In this document: positions 33,051 through 36,068 of the stretch, piece by piece
Position numbering within the stretch: the stretch's first letter is position 1
Layout: each line of letters starts with the position of its first letter
Assembly (NCBI GenBank): GCA_025360585.1
Contig: JANYBW010000047.1
Span: forward strand, 1-36,068
Direction: 5' to 3'
Length of the DNA stretch: 36,068 bases
From: Actinomycetes bacterium
GTDB taxonomy: Bacteria; Actinomycetota; Acidimicrobiia; IMCC26256; PALSA-610
The notes under the pieces: model-generated
Database searches by the model: none
Told to the model about the DNA's origin: nothing
What the model saw: the letters and a program-made list of their open reading frames with translations, nothing else
Made by a program: the position numbers and the translations under genes

Positions 33051-33142
33051 GCGGGAAACACGAGCGCAGCGGCGAGAGCGGGAAACAGGATGCTTGCATC
33101 GGATTACCTCTCACCCATCTGCGCCGCGTTCTTAGGTAGCGC
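33051..33142 (+). repeat. second copy of the 27-bp-unit repeat element with tail
   Basis: One full 27-bp unit (33060-33086) with a partial one before it, then a tail (33087-33142) alike to 15551-15603. Orientation is the same as the first copy, and again it lies just upstream of a plus-strand gene with a start-adjacent -10 box. On the minus strand it holds GAGAGG-N7-ATG, in frame with mtr. Confidence 0.88.
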
Positions 33143-33163
33143 GTTTGTGGTGCCGCTGCCGCG

Positions 33164-33169
33164 TACGCT
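33164..33169 (+). promoter_or_regulatory. -10 box (TACGCT) of the dienelactone hydrolase gene
   Basis: TACGCT, 6 nt (GGCGGT), ATG 33176; predicted leaderless start. Confidence 0.45.
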
Positions 33170-33175
33170 GGCGGT

Positions 33176-33919
33176 ATGGCAGCATTACGTGAGGGTTCCG
33201 AGACAGTTATCGTCGAACATCGCGTGTTGGGTCGCGACGATTGCGAAATTCCGCTCGTGCATTGTCGGCCCGAAGGAATGCCGAAGGCCGGGATTGTCAT
33301 ACATCCAGATATCTACGGAAACCGGGATCTGTTCGACGATATGGCGAGCCGCCTCGCCTCGCATGGCTTCGCGGTCGCCTGTGTGGAGCCGTTTGCACGA
33401 ATCGATTCCGCGGCGCGCGTCGCCGCGGGCGACGACATTGCCACACGCAGGGGTTGGGTCAAAGATCTCGACGACCGTGATCAGCTCGGCGATCTTGAGG
33501 CCGCCGCGAACCTGCTCGTGGTTGAAGACGATGTTGCCCGCGTTGGTGTCCTCGGCTTTTGCATGGGCGGCATGTACGCGTTGAAAGCTGCGGCCATGGA
33601 ACGCTTCGATGCTGCGGTGGCGTTTTACGGGATGATCCGAGTGCCGGAAGCGTGGAACGGCCCTGGCCAATCCGAGCCGTTGACGGCCGCGGCTTCTGGA
33701 TGTGCCACGCTCGCGATCTTCGGATCCGCCGATCCGTGGACTCCGCCGTCCGATATCGGCGCGCTGCGCGACACGTGGTCCGCGAACGGCCGAACCAACT
33801 GCGAGATCGTGGTGATCGAAGGCGCCGAACACGGCTTTGTGCACGCGCCCGATCGGCCCGCCCATCGTCCCGTGGATGCCGCCGTCCTGTGGAATCGGGC
33901 GTTGGCCTGGTTGGCGTAA
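33176..33919 (+). CDS. dienelactone hydrolase family protein
   Basis: 247 residues. The nucleophile is Cys129 in GFCMGGMYALK, as is usual in dienelactone hydrolases, with the acid in FGSADPWTP and the base in GAEHGFVHAP. VIHPDIYGNRDLFDDMASRLASHG is the family's N-terminal pattern. These enzymes open lactone or related esters, e.g. in aromatic degradation, though many have unknown substrates. A TACGCT box 6 nt before ATG supports this start. The repeat element lies directly upstream, and the gene is convergent with the HAD gene. Confidence 0.92.
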   Translation: MAALREGSETVIVEHRVLGRDDCEIPLVHCRPEGMPKAGIVIHPDIYGNRDLFDDMASRLASHGFAVACVEPFARIDSAARVAAGDDIATRRGWVKDLDDRDQLGDLEAAANLLVVEDDVARVGVLGFCMGGMYALKAAAMERFDAAVAFYGMIRVPEAWNGPGQSEPLTAAASGCATLAIFGSADPWTPPSDIGALRDTWSANGRTNCEIVVIEGAEHGFVHAPDRPAHRPVDAAVLWNRALAWLA

Positions 33920-33978
33920 AACCGGGCGCACCGAACCGACGTGCGTGCCGCGCTGGTGTACCCGCTTGTCCACCGCGG

Positions 33979-34641
33979 TTATACGAGCTCGAGGCCTACG
34001 ACTGCGCTGAGCTCTCGTAAAGCATCGATAGGGTCAACGACTTTGATTGTCGTCATGCCCATGGCTTTGGCCGGTTTGAGGTTGATACCTAGATCATCGA
34101 GAAACGCGCACTGTGGCGGTGCAACTCCGAGCTGGCCGCACACCATCTCGTAAATCCGCGGATCGGGTTTACGCAACCCGACCCTCGCGGACTCGACGAT
34201 GGTGTCGAAAATGTCGAGCGAACTCAGGCCGAGCGGTGTGCTCTGGTTGCGATCATCGGCCCAGTTGTTCGTGAGCGCGCCGACCTTGAAACCGTTCGCG
34301 CGTAACGAGGCGATCGCGTTCAGCATCTCGGGACGGGCGCCCGACGATTCGCCGATCGTCGCCATGATTTTCGCGGCATCGATGGTGAAACCCGCGGCGC
34401 GACCTTCGGCTTCGAGTGCGGCGTAGAAATCGACGTGGGTGAGTTCGCCACGTTCAAGCGCTGCCCACGCGCCGGATTCGCTGCTCGTGCGGATAATCGA
34501 ACGGGTGGTGCCGACCGCGAGTGCATTGCGCGCGTCGTAGGTATCGAATGCTTCAAAGGGTGATGGAAATACCACGCCACCAAGATCAAAGATGACGCCT
34601 GTGATGTTGCCTGCGTTGGGTGTGGGTGGCACGGCCGTCAC
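33979..34641 (-). CDS. HAD-superfamily phosphatase
   Basis: 220 residues. HAD motif I is FDLGGVVF (a D-x-G/Gly variant, as in the epoxide hydrolase N-terminal phosphatase/ACAD10 subgroup, rather than DxDxT/V). Motif II is LTNNW, motif III Lys is in GLRKPDPRIYE and motif IV is FLDDLGINLKPAKAMGM. It probably dephosphorylates a small metabolite. GTG 34641 overlaps the stop of the upstream crotonase (34638-34641), so the two are coupled. The substrate is unknown. Confidence 0.88.
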   Translation of the reverse strand: MTAVPPTPNAGNITGVIFDLGGVVFPSPFEAFDTYDARNALAVGTTRSIIRTSSESGAWAALERGELTHVDFYAALEAEGRAAGFTIDAAKIMATIGESSGARPEMLNAIASLRANGFKVGALTNNWADDRNQSTPLGLSSLDIFDTIVESARVGLRKPDPRIYEMVCGQLGVAPPQCAFLDDLGINLKPAKAMGMTTIKVVDPIDALRELSAVVGLELV

Positions 34642-35417
34642 TGCGGGTCCAGAAGCGTATCGCCGTCGCGGAGGTCCGCGCCGCGTTTGTCCACGAATGC
34701 CTGGCGGAGTTCATCGCTGTCACCGTAGAGGTTGATTTCAAACGTAAAACCCTGCTCCATTCGGTAGGAGCGTTTCACATCGACAGGATCAATCATGTTG
34801 ATCGATTCCTTGGCCCGGCGCATCACAAGCGGGCTCTTCGCCGCGATGATCTCGGCCACTTCGAGCGCGGCGCTCAACAACTCTTCAGGTGGCACGACGC
34901 GTTCGATCGCGCCGTAGTGCTGAAGTTCCGCGGCAGTTGCCATTGCGCCGGTAAAAAACATTGCTCGCATTTTGTGGGGCGGCACCAAACGTGAAAGGTG
35001 CGTTGCCGTACCGAGCGCGCCCCGATCGATTTCGGGTACGCCAAAGGTTGCGTCGTGCGAAGCGACAATGATGTCGGCGTTGCCGGCGATACCAATTCCG
35101 CCACCGAGACAAAATCCGTTCACTGCCGCGATCACAGGAACTTCGCAGTCGTAGACGGCGGCGAACACATCGAAACAACCGCGGTTCACGCCAATCATGG
35201 TCTTGTGGGTTGGGTCCGCGGCGAGCTCTTTGATATCAACCCCGGCCTGAAAACCTTTCCCTTCGGCCCGGATGATTAACACGTGCACCGAAGTATCGCG
35301 GCCAGCCTCCTTGATGGCGTCCGCAAGCTGATACCAACCCGCAACGGGCAGCGCATTGACAGGAGGATTATCGATCGTCACAATCGCGATCGAACCTCGG
35401 CGTTCACTTCGAATCAT
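34638..35417 (-). CDS. crotonase-family enzyme, EchA20-like
   Basis: 259 residues from ATG 35417. Oxyanion-hole segments are EGKGFQAGVDIKEL and AVNGFCLGGGIGIAGNADIIVAS, and FGVPEIDRGALG follows. The segments NRGCFDVFAAVYDCEVPVIA, THLSRLVPPHKMRAMFFTGA and SYRMEQGFTFEINL recall mycobacterial EchA20 (Rv3550), which hydrolyses a ring in the late steps of cholesterol/bile acid degradation. That resemblance is from memory and needs alignment. A generic enoyl-CoA hydratase is the alternative. The start has TAGATT 7 nt upstream. It is coupled to the HAD phosphatase gene. Confidence 0.85.
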   Translation of the reverse strand: MIRSERRGSIAIVTIDNPPVNALPVAGWYQLADAIKEAGRDTSVHVLIIRAEGKGFQAGVDIKELAADPTHKTMIGVNRGCFDVFAAVYDCEVPVIAAVNGFCLGGGIGIAGNADIIVASHDATFGVPEIDRGALGTATHLSRLVPPHKMRAMFFTGAMATAAELQHYGAIERVVPPEELLSAALEVAEIIAAKSPLVMRRAKESINMIDPVDVKRSYRMEQGFTFEINLYGDSDELRQAFVDKRGADLRDGDTLLDPQ

Positions 35418-35424
35418 GGAACCG

Positions 35425-35430
35425 AATCTA
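35425..35430 (-). promoter_or_regulatory. -10 box (TAGATT) of the crotonase operon
   Basis: TAGATT, 7 nt, ATG 35417 on the minus strand; a further start-adjacent box consistent with a leaderless message. Confidence 0.4.
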
Positions 35431-35551
35431 TCGAGACGGCCGCCAAGATCCTGTGTGGCGTTTCGAGGCGGCGACTGGGGCTGAGAGCTACGCTTTCGCC
35501 GATCGGGGAGCAATGGTTCCGGTGAAGGTGTCTTCGATGGGAGGGATGGTG

Positions 35552-35998
35552 ATGGGCGTACTCGCCAATTGGTGGCTGTTTCGCTGCGCATTGCTCGTTG
35601 CGGTCGTCAGCGCGTTGTTCTTGTATTGCGATCGTTGGTTCAAGCGCAACTATGTCATCGTCCGACGGTTGCATTTGGATGCTCGGAGTCAACGAGCACA
35701 TCCCGACCTGACGCATGTTCAGGGCGTCGTGATCTCGGGTCGAGATTCCAATCTGTGTGGCACGGTTGAAGACACGCTTCGCCTTTTTCTCAATGAGCGC
35801 TACGGCTTCGATGCCGGGTTCGAAATTGAAGCCAACGTCGACTACTCGGAACTGAGATCAATTGTTCGCCCGGACCTCGGCGAGATCTCTTTCACATCGA
35901 GTCACGAGCGCGGGACTTCCCGTAGAGAATGGTTTTTCACCGAAGCAGCTGGGCTCGCCGCGATCGAGCCGTGGCTGCAGGGCCTGCCGTTCGCGTGA
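35552..35998 (+). CDS. hypothetical membrane-anchored protein
   Basis: 148 residues from ATG 35552, chosen for GGGAGGG at 6 nt. Starts at 35513 (ATG), 35522 (GTG) and 35537 (ATG) are in frame, and TACGCT at 35489-35494 is a possible promoter. One hydrophobic helix near the N-terminus (about 6-23, WWLFRCALLVAVVSALFLY) is followed by a basic stretch (RWFKRNYVIVRRLH) and a soluble domain with an acidic middle (TVEDTLRLFLNERYGF) and ISFTSSHERGTSRREWFF. The family is not recognised. It is divergent from the crotonase gene. Nothing identifiable follows to the window end (35999-36068). Confidence 0.6.
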   Translation: MGVLANWWLFRCALLVAVVSALFLYCDRWFKRNYVIVRRLHLDARSQRAHPDLTHVQGVVISGRDSNLCGTVEDTLRLFLNERYGFDAGFEIEANVDYSELRSIVRPDLGEISFTSSHERGTSRREWFFTEAAGLAAIEPWLQGLPFA

Positions 35999-36068
35999 AG
36001 CGGCGCGCTCGTTAGGTGGATGCGCGCCAAAATCGTTGACCCATGCCGCAGCGGGTCGATCGAATGCA

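Overview
This window looks like a chromosomal segment of a high-GC Gram-positive bacterium (Actinobacteriota). Three things point there. The gene order tilS-hpt-ftsH-folE-folP-folB-folK ... panC ... coaX-lysS ... clpC follows the mycobacterial Rv3626c-to-clpC1 region. A mycothione reductase and a SigR/RsrA-type pair imply mycothiol chemistry. GTG and TTG starts are common. The departures from mycobacterial order (nadB-nadC where panD would be, no lsr2 between lysS and clpC, extra genes in the folate cluster) suggest a deep actinobacterial lineage such as Acidimicrobiia; that placement is an inference.

Layout. 1-1.4 kb: a partial AbrB-type antitoxin-like gene (-), a short YdeI/OmpD-associated protein (-) and a SAM methyltransferase (+). 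1.4-3.2 kb: a NarL-type response regulator and its histidine kinase (-). 3.2-4.5 kb: a 59-bp tandem repeat, then a SigR-like sigma factor, an RsrA-like zinc anti-sigma factor and a two-helix membrane protein. 4.5-15.3 kb: the housekeeping block of zincin-like metallopeptidase, tilS, hpt, ftsH, folE, folP, a phosphatase-fold protein that has lost its catalytic cysteine, a COG3375 acetyltransferase, (pyk on the other strand), folB, folK and a DUF2520 reductase. 15.3-21.3 kb: panC, nadB, nadC, coaX and lysS, preceded by a 27-bp tandem repeat element. 21.3-24.1 kb: a 54-bp tandem repeat, an atypical SDR, a PlsC-fold protein with degenerate catalytic motif, and an alpha/beta hydrolase. 24.1-26.8 kb (-): a membrane anti-sigma-like protein, its ECF sigma factor and a polyprenyl diphosphate synthase. 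27.2-31.6 kb: clpC, a terminator, a small membrane protein (-) and radA. 31.6-36 kb: mycothione reductase (-), dienelactone hydrolase (+), a HAD phosphatase and an EchA20-like crotonase (-), and an unknown membrane-anchored protein (+).

Functionally the centre makes cofactors (tetrahydrofolate, pantothenate/CoA, NAD) next to tRNA modification or charging (tilS, lysS), purine salvage (hpt) and membrane or cytosolic proteolysis (ftsH, clpC). Many genes are joined by 1-4 nt start/stop overlaps, indicating translational coupling.

The most notable non-coding signals are: TANNNT boxes placed 6-9 nt before start codons (probable leaderless transcripts); several unrelated intergenic tandem repeats, one of which recurs twice and carries a ribosome-binding site and ATG on the minus strand, at one site in frame with mycothione reductase; a perfect 20-bp inverted repeat between pyk and folB; and a long dyad upstream of the ECF sigma gene. 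No tRNA, rRNA, insertion sequence or CRISPR array was seen.
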